From the NCBI GenBank assembly GCA_003427395.1, contig BFEA01000354.1:940994-999381 (forward strand): a stretch of DNA of 58,388 nucleotides, in the 5' to 3' direction. This document shows, in pieces, positions 1 to 10,224 of this stretch. This DNA is from Chara braunii. Taxonomy: Eukaryota > Streptophyta > Charophyceae > Charales > Characeae. Both the position numbers and the translations under genes were made by a program. Under the pieces are notes generated by a model. The model searched no databases and was not told the DNA's origin. It worked only from the letters and a program-made list of their open reading frames with translations. How positions within the stretch are numbered: the first letter of the stretch is position 1; the number at the start of each line of letters is the position of its first letter.

Positions 1-885
1 CCTCAGGATCGTCCGCTTCCGTGCCAGTACGCGTTGCTTCCTCCGGCAAGGCCTCCCACTCAGATCCTGTTTCTTCCTCCTCTTCTTCTTCGCTCTGCTC
101 GCCCTCGCTATACTCGCTATAGCTTCCCTCTTCCGACGTTTTCTCGTCGTCGTCTATCACCACCTCCTCCGCCTTTGGATAGAAAGCATGATTGATGAGG
201 CCGTACGGCTTTAGATATTCTTGCCGTGACGGTAGCGTATCTTCGTCCCCAGGCTCCTCCAAGCACTCGCTCCACTAAAGGTACGGATCCAATGACCGAG
301 CAAGGACATGCGGGGTGGGACTATCGTCACTTTGCGAAACGATGTCTAGCGAGAGATCGTCCGCCAATTGTACGATCAGCGCGATGAGCTCCTGCGCAAT
401 CAACTGGCGGTGGCCCGGTCGTACCGATCCAAAAAGAAAGCCCAGAAGATCGCCCTCCACGTTGGTCTTCCACGCTTGTATGACTGTCTCTTATACACAT
501 CTAGATGTGTATAAGAGACAGGGCGTGGATCTGTTCGAGGGTGAGGAGATCAAGGGGGCGGCGGGATAACGTCCGAGGGCGAAGGCCTATCGCCCGCATC
601 GGTACGTGGACGAATTGGGGGACGGGTTGGGGTGGAGGGGGAGGGGGATCGGCTTCGTCTCCGGCGCGAGGTGCTTGAGGTGGCGGCTGCTGGGTTGCCA
701 TCTTCAGGCTTCGGGGGCTCCGGATCCCTGGTCGGATCGTCGCCAATGTTCAGGCTAGCTCCGCTGGCCAACTCCAACTGGTGTTTCCCGGCGGCAATCT
801 CTTCTTGCCTTCGCGCCACCTCAGGATCGTCCGCTTCCGTGCCAGTACGCGTTGCTTCCTCCGGCAAGGCCTCCCACTCAGATCC
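1..885. other. Circularly permuted ~780-bp fragment (assembly chimera)
   Basis: Positions 1-67 are repeated exactly at 819-885, and the two parts 1-483 and 522-885 are joined by a mate-pair junction adapter (484-521). Read as a circle of 780 bp plus the 38-bp adapter, the genomic order is 522-885, then 68-483, and then on into 1124 onward, because 383-483 is repeated exactly at 1023-1123. The reading frame of the element's accessory protein runs coherently through that re-ordered path. What is seen is duplication plus adapter; the circularised short mate-pair insert is an inference. Confidence 0.85.
484..521. other. Nextera mate-pair junction adapter (artefact)
   Basis: CTGTCTCTTATACACATCT is followed directly by its reverse complement AGATGTGTATAAGAGACAG. 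This is the Tn5 mosaic-end circularisation junction used in mate-pair libraries. It is not biological sequence. Confidence 0.97.
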
Positions 886-923
886 CTGTCTCTTATACAC
901 ATCTAGATGTGTATAAGAGACAG
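886..923. other. Second Nextera mate-pair junction adapter (artefact)
   Basis: The same 38-bp mosaic-end dimer occurs here. It joins the end of the permuted fragment (885) to an unrelated 98-bp piece (924-1021), which is followed by an N at 1022. Confidence 0.97.
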
Positions 924-1021
924 TGCGTGACGCCGTCAACAAAAAGTAAAAGAAAAAGGCACCGAAACAGTTACAGCTTGCCTATGTCCTAAACCAATTC
1001 AAAATTGAAATCACCATATCC
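924..1021. repeat. 98-bp piece duplicated at 10153-10250
   Basis: This piece matches 10153-10250 over 98 bp with two mismatches that I can see. It lies between a junction adapter and an N (1022), so it is the far end of a mate-pair molecule, not local sequence. The partner copy lies upstream of the minus-strand gypsy element, so both may come from its LTR; that is inference. Confidence 0.8.
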
Positions 1022-1854
1022 NGATGAGCTCCTGCGCAATCAACTGGCGGTGGCCCGGTCGTACCGATCCAAAAAGAAAGCCCAGAAGATCGCCCTCCAC
1101 GTTGGTCTTCCACGCTTGTATGATCAACAGCTCCATGTTCTCGAAACACGCAGGATGCTCGTCGGTCTGTATCCCCGTCGCCTGCACCCGGGTCAAGCAC
1201 ATGGACAACTCAACAAAAGTTTCGCGCCACAGCTGCCAATGCCCAGGGTTGATCAGCGGGACGGAAAGGGGCTCGATAGAGAGGGAAAGATGGGGATGAA
1301 GATCGGCCTGCCAGAAGGTTGGGAAAAGCGAGGGGAGACCGAAGATGGAGAGAGGAGCAAGGGGGACGGCGCAGTTCATCGGGGTTGTGGAAAAGCAACA
1401 AGGGTGGGGAGTGTTACTACAGGCTCGCGTGGAGAGACGCGGATTCCGTCGAGATTAGGTGCGAAGGTTGGAATGAGATTATGCCCTGGTCGGGCAAGAC
1501 CGTGCTGCCACACGTTGGATAACTGCTCCGTCCACTCTCGCAATGAAGTCCGGATAGCGGTATGCCGTTGCGGGTTGACTGTACTGATGTCACCGCTGAA
1601 GGCCGCGATGGTCGTGACGTGGCTCGTTCCTGGAGCCGCTCGCCGATGCACCACCACCACTTCTGCCAACACTATCGCCTGCGGACTCCCCTTGAATCGA
1701 AACGCGGCGGCAGCACACACACCTACGTCACAGAAGAACTGCGTCAGACGCCGAAGATCCGTGTTGAGCCGTGGATGGCGAACTTGTCGAATTTCCGAGA
1801 TGTGGCCACGTGGCTGCAACAACTGTTCATCAAGGGCCCGCTCCGTGATGAAGC

Positions 1855-2463
1855 TCATGGCGAGGTAGGGGAGGAAGACGAGGGGCAGGAGGGAGAGAGT
1901 GGAGAGAGAGTTAGATCGTCGTCGTTCTCCTCACCCTCGGAGGAGGAAGAAGGGGGGAGATCAGAGGGAGGGAGAGGCCGGAGGTAGGAGGTATGTCGGA
2001 CGATGGGGACAGAGCTATGGCTGGCACTAGCCTCGGGCGCGATGCGCACCATGTTGGCGCCGTTGGGTCCGAGCTCGACAACGTGAAAACAGCCAGAAAA
2101 CTTGGGAGCGAGTTTCCGGTCGCGTGCACATTTACGTACCTGCATTAGGTCCCCTAATTTATATTGATGTTGGGGCCCAGCATTTCCATTTCGAGCCTCA
2201 TAGCTACGGACCTGCCTACCGTGGGCCAGATCGGTCATCCTCTGTCTTTTTCGGGTTAGTTTCGGGACGGCCCGTTCCATCAAATCGGTGTAGCTTTTGG
2301 CCTTGGCCTTGAGGGCGGCACGCATGTCTCTACCCCCTGCTTCAACAATTTCCGAGTTACCCCGATAGTCGACACAGGGAAGGCTATTAGTGTGAAGCTG
2401 AAAGGGGGTGAACCCCGTGGACTCGTGAGGGGTGGCCCGGTGAATTCCGACGATCTGATACAC
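1855..2463 (-). pseudogene. Integrase C-terminal part and tail, element 1
   Basis: This 202-codon open frame begins within the integrase core fold; the segment HESTGFTPFQLHT matches the conserved 'G.sPfel' region after the DDE glutamate. It continues through the helical linker and the 'YKLGDLMQVRK...LAPKFSGCFHVVELGPNGANMV' region, which corresponds to the SH3-like DNA-binding domain of Ty3 integrases. The tail is Ser/Pro/Glu-rich. It lies in a different frame from the catalytic core at 2473-2835, so a frameshift or stop separates them at about 2465. I see no convincing chromodomain. Confidence 0.75.
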
Positions 2464-2472
2464 GATTTTGGG

Positions 2473-3190
2473 TCACGGACGCGTGTCATGTGCCGCTAAA
2501 TTCCTGCGGAGGGCGGTTTTAATCATACGGTTGGCATTTTCGGCCAACCCGTTCGACTGGGACACGTGGGGTGCCATATGTCGGAGCGGGATGCCCCTTC
2601 GTGCAAGCAGTTCCTCTAATTCGCCCTTGAATTCGGACCCATTATCGGTTAAAATTTCTTCCGTATCTAGATGGGTGTAGAGGAACCGATCGATGTACGT
2701 GGCTATTTTTGCAGCCTTGCGGGTCTTGCAGGGGTAGACCTCAATGTACTTGGAAAAATGATCTATTAATACTAAAAGCATAGAATATTCACAGCGGTTT
2801 GGGCCAGGTGGCACGTCAATATCTGTCGTGTCCATAATGACTCGCTAGAAGGGGCGTTCTACTTCCGTTGGTACTATTGTGTTCGGTCCCCGTATTGGGG
2901 CGCGATCAGCGGCATAGACCAGACAGTTGGCGACAACGTTCTCGATGGTTCTGGTCTGTAGTTACCTCTGTGACACGTATCGCGAAATGAGCGGTCCGCT
3001 CTTCGTGAGCAGATCGGGTCCAATCGTATCTTTGGAATGGATGAGGAACCGTAAACCACGAACCCGATCCGTCAGTTTTACGCTTCTCCAAATGACCGTT
3101 GATCCATCGATAGTCCCGAGATCTCTCGGTAGCCCTACGTCTGTCGTGTTTGGTGAGGTGACCCAATGATAATCCCGCTAATTTAGCTAA
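2473..3190 (-). pseudogene. Integrase zinc-binding region and DDE catalytic core, element 1
   Basis: The core (2473-2835) shows the three acidic catalytic positions of retroviral-type integrases: Asp in VIMDTTDID, Asp in LTDNGSEF, and Glu in SNGLAENANR. Upstream, 2906-3190 holds a degraded HHCC zinc-binding region (HEERTAHF, then VANCLVYAADRA in another frame). At least one frame change is needed between them, and a TAG precedes the core where CAG (Gln) is expected ('PF-stop-RVIMD'). The enzyme would have inserted the cDNA copy into host chromatin. It cannot be made from this copy. Confidence 0.85.
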
Positions 3191-3604
3191 TAAAATTTTA
3201 TCCGTCCAAACCTCCGCTCGACGGTATTTCTCGTCATATTCAGATTCGTCCGTTCGGGCGGCCTCGAATCGAACCTCTGTGGGAAGTTTGGTCGTTCTAC
3301 ACAGGGGGCACCTCCACTCCTTGCTACTTGTTCGATAGCGAACACAGGCCCCGTGCGCACGATTGACACACGTGGCACATTCTACCTAATCGACAAACCC
3401 AGTTTCGAAAGGATGACAGTCGACCCCATAAACCCGTGCAATACACGTACAAAAATAGTAGAATTTATCAGAGAGGATGGCAAAGAAAGCGGAGGAGGTG
3501 AGAGGGGCAAAATTAGTAGGAGAAGAGGGGGTAATCATGATGGCAGAGAGGGAGGGACGTGACTAAATTGCAGAGAGGGCAAAGAAAAATGAACCCCGTG
3601 TCGC
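3191..3604. other. RNase H to integrase spacer of element 1
   Basis: No clear coding domain is visible. The stretch corresponds to the linker between RNase H and the integrase zinc finger and contains a purine-rich part (about 3460-3560), either decayed coding sequence or a small insertion. Confidence 0.4.
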
Positions 3605-5254
3605 TTACTTCTTTGACAGGATTTCCACTTGGCCATATTGAGGCCCGTTCTCCTTTTTCGGCTCGTTCCACAGAATCACCTCCTCATTCTTCGGAACCTT
3701 TTTAGGTCGGTGCAGTCGTGTCAATCCGTCCGCATTCCCGTGCCTTTCGTGTTTCCGGTGATGAATGTCAAAGTCCATGCTCTGCAGCACCGTTGCCCAT
3801 CGCCCGATCATGCCCGAGTAATCCTTGGATTTCTTAAGGGCTAGCAGAGGCTCATGACCGGTTACCAGTGTGAACTTCCGCCCGTACAAGTAAGCTCGAA
3901 AGTGGCTAGATGTATACTCCACCACGCACTCGAGTCCGCTTGGTCCCACTTGGGCCAGGATCGCCGAAATTGCCTCCGACTGGCAGTCGGTAATGAGAAC
4001 AAAAGGTTTTTCGGGATCCGGCCTTATAAGGACTGGAGCCAAAATGAGAGAGGCCTTGAGTGTTGAAAATGCTTGATCACATTCTGGTGTCCAGATCAAC
4101 GGTTGATCCTTTCGCAGCAGGTTCGTGAGGGGTCCCCCAATCGCCGCAAAGCCTCTGATAAATCTTCGGTAGTACGAGGCCAGGCCCAAAAAGGCGCTAA
4201 CTTGCCTAATAGTCGTGGGCACTGGTGCGTCTCGGACAGCTGCCACCTTCTGCGGCTCAGGTCTGAGTCCTTGGTCCGTTACCACGTGTCCAAGGAAGGA
4301 AATGGTGGTAAGGAAGAACTGGCACTTCTCGAGCGCCACCTTGAAGTCGGCATCTCGTAACGCATGCAATGCCCATTCGATGTGTTGCACGTGCCCCTCA
4401 TTAGAACTCGAGTACACCAAAATGTCATCCATGTACACAATTACACAGTAGTTAATGATACTCTGCGCCAGACGAGTCTTCCGCACAAAGTTCTGAAAGG
4501 CCATGTTCATGGCTCGCTAGAAAGTGGCGGGGGCATTGCAGATGCCCATTGGGCATCGAATCCACTGCCACGTATCTTCGAAGAGTACGAACGCAGTCTT
4601 CGGTCGATCTTCTTCTCAGACCAGAAGATGATGGAACCCATGGCGAACATCAAACTTACTGAAAAATCGAGCACTCCCAATTGCATCCAACAACTCATCA
4701 ATCCGGGGGAGGGGATACACATCCTTAATCGTGATATCATTCAATTTTCGATAATCGATGCAAATGCGGATCCCTCCGGCCTTTTTAGGCACNATCACTA
4801 CGGNAAAAGACCATGGTCCTATGGCGGGTTCGATCCATCCATTAGCTTCAAACTCTTTGATTCGCTGAAAAGCGGCCGCTCTTTGAGCTGGTGAGTACCT
4901 ATAAGGCACGCAGCTAATGGGTGGATGATCCCCAGTAAGAATGACATGTTCAATCACGTTAGTGAGACCGATATCATTATCGCGCACACTCAATACTTCC
5001 ACATAGTCATTTAAAACACTAATTAACGATTTTTGGAGTTTTGTGGCGACGTGGTTTGGGAGGGTGATTGTTGGTCGACCAGGAATCATGAGGGAGACGT
5101 CGACCCAATCAGTCGGCCTTTCCCGTCGATTATGGACACTGGAAAAAATGGAACTACTAGTGCGAACAGCAAAGACAGTCGCTATCATTTGAGATTCAGC
5201 AGGGCTGATCATTTCGGTCTCTTTAGTTTCGGCATCAGTTTCTGAACCGGCCGA
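3605..5254 (-). pseudogene. Reverse transcriptase-RNase H, element 1
   Basis: A single reading frame runs from about 5254 to 3605, broken by two nonsense codons. The RT fingers and palm are clear: VPKKAGGIRICIDYRKLND, YPLPRIDELLD, SKFDVRHGFHHLLV, then (after a TGA at about 4613 replacing CGA) RPKTAFVLFEDTWQW and CPMGICNAPATF, then a TAG at 4516-4518 replacing CAG, then the catalytic box VYMDDILVYS. The region after it (FLGHVVTDQGL, FLGLASYYRRFI) is the Ty3/gypsy thumb and connection. RNase H follows (FVLITDCQSEAISAILAQ..., YGRKFTLVTGHEPL). Its first acidic residue is kept in 'TDCQSEA'. Ns at 4793 and 4804 fall in the fingers. Confidence 0.92.
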
Positions 5255-5257
5255 AAT

Positions 5258-5728
5258 CTATTCCACAGTCAGTCCTGTTGGATCCGTCATCTCCTGCATT
5301 AGATCAGGCACGTCATCTACCGGCGCTTTTGCTTCCTGTTTAATCAAAGCGATGGTCACTCCCATCGTTAGTAACGATCTTAGTGGGAAAACGAAAACAT
5401 CCAAATACTGTTTTGTCTGTTGGTAGTGTGATCGTAGGGAAAGCGCTCCCTCGTACAAGGTGCGAGGGGGTTCCAAATCATCTGCCAGGTCAGATACTTG
5501 CAGGATGGGGGTTTCCAGGGGCGCGAGCGCGCTGTCTTCCGAATCCACGTGGAAGCTGCGGGCGGTTTTGGGGCGCACTCGAAATTCTTCGGGAATTTCG
5601 TGTTCGAAAAGTTCGACCAGGTGTTTCCATTCATCCTCACTAGACATTTCTTCTGCGTACACCTGTTCCCCAACTCCACTACCGACGTTCGAGGAAGAAG
5701 ATTCATCGGGATCGAGGCCTTGGATCAT
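5258..5728 (-). pseudogene. Protease-RT linker frame, element 1
   Basis: A 156-codon acidic frame lies in the same register as the RT frame downstream and the protease frame upstream. A TAG at about 5255-5257 separates it from RT. It shows no recognised domain. Its position suggests the Pol linker between protease and RT. The acidic, Ser-rich start (DPDESSSSNVGSGVGE) suggests disorder. Confidence 0.6.
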
Positions 5729-5755
5729 CCCTATTTGGACATAATTAAGAGTTCG

Positions 5756-6150
5756 TTATACCGTCCAGGTGAAAATCCACAAAGGGACAGTCTGAGGTTT
5801 TCCCGCAGTTTGCGTGCGCACCAGTTGTTTGGAGTCGAAATGCAGACGAGCACCTACCGCCATTGCCCAAGGTAATCTTAACAACACGGAATAAGAGCGC
5901 ACATCTATCACTAGTGCGTTAACGAGGACGTGTATTCGTCCGACCTTCACAGGCACATTCTCAATAACACCCACGATGTTCATTGCTTCCTCGTCGGCAA
6001 AGACATAATTGTCTTTACTAGATTGAGGAAGAATGGAGCCGAGTCGTCCCGTTTTTCTTACGGTATCTAAAGTTATGGCGACTGAGGAAGACCCAATATC
6101 GATAAGGGCGTTAAATGGTTTGCCCCAAATCTCACAATCGCACTCAACAC
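5756..6150 (-). pseudogene. Aspartic protease (retropepsin-like), element 1
   Basis: The active-site strand reads NALIDIGSSSVAIT at about 6085-6115, i.e. D-I-G-S where retropepsins have D-T/S-G. It is followed by a flap-like region and the conserved hydrophobic strand VLLRLPWAMAVGARL at about 5850-5890, equivalent to 'iLGmdwL'. The frame differs from gag, so a frameshift lies between them near 6150. It would have cleaved the Gag-Pol polyprotein. The DIG triad may reflect decay. Confidence 0.75.
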
Positions 6151-6154
6151 TTTT

Positions 6155-7860
6155 TCACAATACTGGTCGAGCCGGTACGTTATGATCCTTCTCTACTAAC
6201 GAGATCACAACTACATGTGCTGCTTCAGGTTCACACGTTTCAGGTTCTGGTGGCGCAACATCCTCTTTTTCCTCCTCCTTCTTTTTTAACATTCGTTGTA
6301 CGTGCTGGTACGTGAAGCGCTTTTGATTCTTCTGACATTGTTGTAACAGTTTGTCGTTTGCAGCTTTAGATATGGTGAGCAAGTGTCCCACCGGAATCGA
6401 AACACAGATATATAGCTTCTTGAGCGCTCGTAACACATCGATTTCGCCTGTCCTAAACTGTGGACCGGGATTATAATCGCGATCGACCCATTCAAGATCA
6501 TCAGGGGCCGATCGGATCGCTCCGATCATGTCCGCTAGATGAAGATACTCGAGTGGATCGACCACGTCAGCAGCGTCAGAGGAAGAAGATCCCGATGTTG
6601 TCGCTATTGCCGTTGAGGGGGAAGGCTGCTCATATGCAACGAGTTCTCCTCCTTGGGCCGTGTCCATCAATGCGGCCATTCGTCCTTGGTTTAGAGCAAC
6701 AGGGGCCGCAACCGGCGGGGGTTGATTACGTTTTGGCTGCGGACAGTCCCGGGCAAAATGTATAGGCTGTTTGCAGTTAAAACATTCGATCCTTCCTGCT
6801 GGATTAGCTGGGTGAGGTAACTGTGGTGGATAGCCAGGTGCAGGCGGGGCAGGCAAGAGAGGAAATGACGCAGGGGCAGGTCGAGCAGGGGCCGAGTTGG
6901 GCTTAATTAACCTGCTCATTATTTGTTCCATCCGCTCCATGTGAGCTGCCTGCATTTGAACCAGGTTGCTCATCTATTTAGATTGCTTAGTAGTGACCGT
7001 ATGGATATTTTGGGCAAGATGTAGGTTTGTTACGGCCGGCGAGGGAGGTTCGTGGGAGATTTTGCTCTTAACTGTCGCTATCTGTTGATTCGTTGGGGGA
7101 GAGGAAGAAGAAACAGGCGGGATATCGGAAGCAATCCCGTCGGGAAGGTCATGGTCGGGGCGAGGATAAAACCGTTCTACCGCCCGCAACCATGATCCTC
7201 TTTTAACCGCTACATCCTGTATGGTATCTGTAATATCTTCGTCTCCCTGACTGATATATTTTTTTGTATCAGCCAGGTCCAGTTCCAACGCTTTAGCGAT
7301 GATAGCAGATAACTAGTGTGTCTTCGGCGGGACCATTTTCTGTAAATTTCCTTTCAACGTCGGACTTCGTAGATGATCGATGAACAAATCTCGAGCGGAC
7401 TTCTCGTCTCGCCCAGATTTGTCCAACGTGGTTTGAAATCTATCCACGAAATCGGGCAGCAATTCCCTTGGTCCTTATGGCCGAGTTTTGAGCACGTACC
7501 AGACGGCATCTTCACTGACCGTATCGAATCGAGCCAAGAATGCTTGTTTGAAGGTATTCGAATCTACCCACGTATGCTTTCTAAGCTAGTCATGCGACGT
7601 ATTACGGAGTAGCAAGGTAAGAACGCGATGGGGATCACCTACGCTGTAACCTTGAGCTTCAACGGCTTCCAGCCAAGCCTCGGGATGGGTATGGTTAGGT
7701 TAGAAGGGGAAAGGGGCAGGAATGCTAATGATCACCCTAGTACCGTCTGCCATTGGCATTGTGGGTACAACCGCACCAGATCGAGACCTGGTCACTGGGC
7801 GATCTCGACGAGCTATTTGAGGACTTCTATTACCTCTCGCCAGTTCGACTCACTATCATC
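6155..7860 (-). pseudogene. Gag (capsid and CCHC nucleocapsid), element 1
   Basis: From about 7740 a minus-strand frame reads HPEAWLEAVEAQGYS, then DPHRVLTLLLRNTS, then TFKQAFLARFDTVSEDAVW, then ELLPDFVDRFQTTLDKSGRD, a typical retrotransposon Gag capsid pattern. It continues through 7288-6974 into 6973-6155, where the zinc knuckle CFNCKQPIHFARDC lies (about 6720-6790) in a Pro/Ala-rich context. In-frame stops occur at several points (before PNHTH; HD-stop-LRK; RP-stop-GPR; KTH-stop-L; K-stop-MSN at about 6972), each one base from a Gln codon. The N-terminal part beyond 7740 needs a frame change. Confidence 0.8.
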
Positions 7861-8648
7861 CGAACCGGCACGAGTCGGCTCCGATACCAACCTCACGCCC
7901 TGTGCAGTCTTTCGCTCGGAGTGCTAGAGGTGCAGAAAAGGGGCCCGGAAAAACAGCAAGATGGGGTGTGCCAAGGATTTTTGGAAATTGAGTGTGGGGA
8001 CATAGACGGAACTGAAATCCCCTGTGTTGGTCCGATGAGGTAAGTCGACCGTTTTTCGCGAGTCGCAAAATGCGCCTTCGTTTAGAGCAAAAAGGCTTCG
8101 GCATGCTTCGCGTGTCTCGTCTTCGTATTAAGTCCCGATGTCGTTCACCGATCAGTTATGAGTTCGACGTGGAGGGTCGCAGTCGTGTGGCTCTTTCTCT
8201 GTGTTCGTCTTCACTCCGTACGTGGTAGTGGAAACCCTTGGATTCGTAGCGCTCAAAGCGCTGGCATTCGGTGCATAGAAAGCGAGGCCAGTGGGGATCT
8301 AGTGTCGTCCACGGGATAACAATCAACTCGTTAAATGGCTACAATATCGAGTAAGGTGGAAAGTGTGTATCCATAATGACAAACCTGGCCTCTACGAACC
8401 CTGAACAACGGTCTCCCGGAGGGAAATAGTATCGTTCGCCGATCTGTGCAACAGCTTCTCGTACGTCCCACTCGCATACACGTATCCTTTCCTCGTTGTA
8501 GGGAAAAGGTCGTGTTGAGACGGGAGATACGGGAGGCTGGCGCCTGATCGAGGGATGCTTGTCAGTCCACATATCAATCAATTGCAAAGATCCCAAGACG
8601 TCCTCAAGAAAAAAAAAACTCGCGCAACCACCAATCAATCCTTTTCAA

Positions 8649-8651
<3 letters not shown>
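7861..8651. other. Element 1 leader region, nothing clearly coding
   Basis: This stretch lies 5' of gag on the minus strand. An 82-codon open stretch (7856-8104, minus) may be the Gag N-terminus, but no domain supports it. I looked for a primer-binding site and an LTR edge and found none I could defend. Confidence 0.4.
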
Positions 8652-8713
<62 letters not shown>

Positions 8714-8730
8714 CAGAGAGAGAGAGAGAG

Positions 8731-8767
<37 letters not shown>
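8652..8767. repeat. (GA)n microsatellite
   Basis: About 115 bp of GA dinucleotides is interrupted twice by ACTCAGAG variants. The long arginine/glutamate stretches read across it are artefacts of the repeat. Confidence 0.97.
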
Positions 8768-8769
<2 letters not shown>

Positions 8770-10113
8770 ACTCATCAACTTGATCATGCATGTAACTGAG
8801 GGACCGACCCGTGACTCAGGCTTCGTAAGCCACCGCGGCGTTGATCCCTGGGCGCCTGGTTTCTCGAGGCTGCCCTCTAGATCGGTTGCAGATGTCGTGC
8901 AGCATAAGGCAGATGGCATGCGCAGGGCATTCAGAACTACAGATCTAAACACTCTTGCATTCTCGAAAAAAATCCCGCCGAGTGCGGCGTCTAATCAATA
9001 CAAAAAGGCAAGTATCTCCATATATACATTCACTATGGAAGGTGCGGAAATGACAAGGGTACACAGGTCGGGAATCAACCGAGGAAATTGTACACACGCA
9101 TCCACCGTTCACAAGACAAGAGAATCAATTCCTCGACATCCGGGGATTACCCGGGAAACTAATGGAAGAGTTCCGGAAGGATTTCCTTCACGCAAGAGAG
9201 CACACAAATTCATTCCCATTCATGAGAGGGACAGTCATCAAGACTCATCGTCAAAGATAGAGAGGAGACAGAGAGAGACAGGGGAGGAAGGTCGAGATAG
9301 GAAATGACAAGATCCGAAAAGAGGAAGTTCGACGTTGCCGCCATACACTCACACCAGAGATAAAGATCCGCAACAACAAAGGCGCATTCGCCGTGAATTC
9401 CAATGTGGCCCCGGGCCAACTATTCACCCAATCAACCGATCCTCATGCCCACACCGACGATCCCGGTCGTCGCGTGCTAACTCCCACCACTGCGATCGTC
9501 ACCCCGCTGACGCAAACTTCGACGCGGTTCGCCCAGATCCCACAGTCCGTCGTGGCGATCAAGTGCGCAACCGGCCAGCCTATCGTCAGCCCGACAAGAC
9601 TTTTCGACTCGCACCAAACACTCTGCCTAGCCACTGCTTCCCGAAAGTTGGCTTGGGAGTCGAGAACGTAAGAGAGATTTGCGGGCACGTTTGTGGAATT
9701 TATAGTGGCGAGAAGGGGGGCGAGGGAGAGAGAAGGCAGGAGGAAAGTCGAAGTGTAAGAAAAGGAGCAGAAGGAGAAGACTTTGAGAAGAGTGCTCCGT
9801 GGAAGCCATGTTGATCCCTCGAGACTCAAGGTTCAACCAATCAGATTCGTCGCGCAATAGGGAGATCCTATTGATCCACGTACCTGATTGGCGAGCAGGA
9901 GTTATCGAAGGATCGACCGGGCGTCGTGCGCTGAATTCAGAGGGTGAGAAGAAAAAAGGTGCGATAAGTAATGTAAGACGGGTGCAAGATTCAGATGATC
10001 AAGAAAGGGAAATGGGCGCGCAACCGATCACAGCGGGAGAGAGAGAGGGAAAACAATTGCGAGAAGGGAGGATGAGAAGATGGGGAGGAGGGAAGAGCGC
10101 GGGAGAGAACGAT
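8768..10113. other. Non-coding region, possible LTR of element 1
   Basis: No supported gene is present. A purine-rich strand bias recurs at 9240-9310, 9710-9800 and 10000-10110. Candidate frames on both strands are short and mutually overlapping. Its position between gag and the 98-bp segment shared with 924-1021 fits an LTR and leader of the minus-strand element, but no LTR boundary is visible. Confidence 0.35.
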
Positions 10114-10142
10114 GGGGGGGGGGGGGGGGGGGGGGGGGGGGG
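10114..10142 (+). repeat. 29-base G homopolymer
   Basis: This is an uninterrupted run of 29 G. Such runs form G-quadruplexes and often mark short-read assembly joins. It sits just before the 98-bp segment shared with 924-1021. Confidence 0.95.
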
Positions 10143-10224
10143 AAGCTTCGCATGCGTGACGCCGTCAACAAAAAGTAAAAGAAAAAGGCACCGAAACAGT
10201 TATAGCGTGCCTATGTCCTAAACC

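Larger units (their letters stand above)
1..1858 (-). pseudogene. Accessory frame downstream of integrase (element 1), rearranged by adapters
   Basis: After the integrase tail, minus-strand coding potential continues in several frames from 1858 to 1011, then through 460-275 and 1-274, and finally 885-550 once the adapter-permuted pieces are put in order. The distal part is very acidic (runs of Glu and Asp, about 60-150) and ends in an arginine/serine- and proline-rich stretch (about 560-700). A TAG at 275-277 interrupts it. I recognise no enzymatic domain. An extra frame 3' of integrase is known in several plant and algal gypsy lineages. Function is unknown; it could be a C-terminal extension of Pol or a separate protein. 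Confidence 0.5.
1..8104 (-). mobile_element. Ty3/gypsy-type LTR retrotransposon 1, decayed; 3' end outside window
   Basis: On the minus strand the order is gag with a zinc knuckle, aspartic protease, reverse transcriptase, RNase H, integrase, then an extra frame. Protease-RT-RH-IN is the Ty3/gypsy order. All domains are broken by stops, and nearly all of the stops I decoded are TAG, TAA or TGA where CAG, CAA or CGA is expected. The 5' LTR should lie at higher coordinates, probably within 8.1-10.25 kb, and the 3' LTR to the left of the window. I could not define LTR ends or a PBS. Ns occur at 1022, 4793 and 4804. The copy is a fossil with no intact frame longer than about 300 codons. Confidence 0.85.

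Noticed and set aside
501-942. Open frames crossing 484-521 and 886-923
   Set aside because: They read through synthetic adapter sequence (the VSYTHL-type peptides), so they do not exist in the genome.
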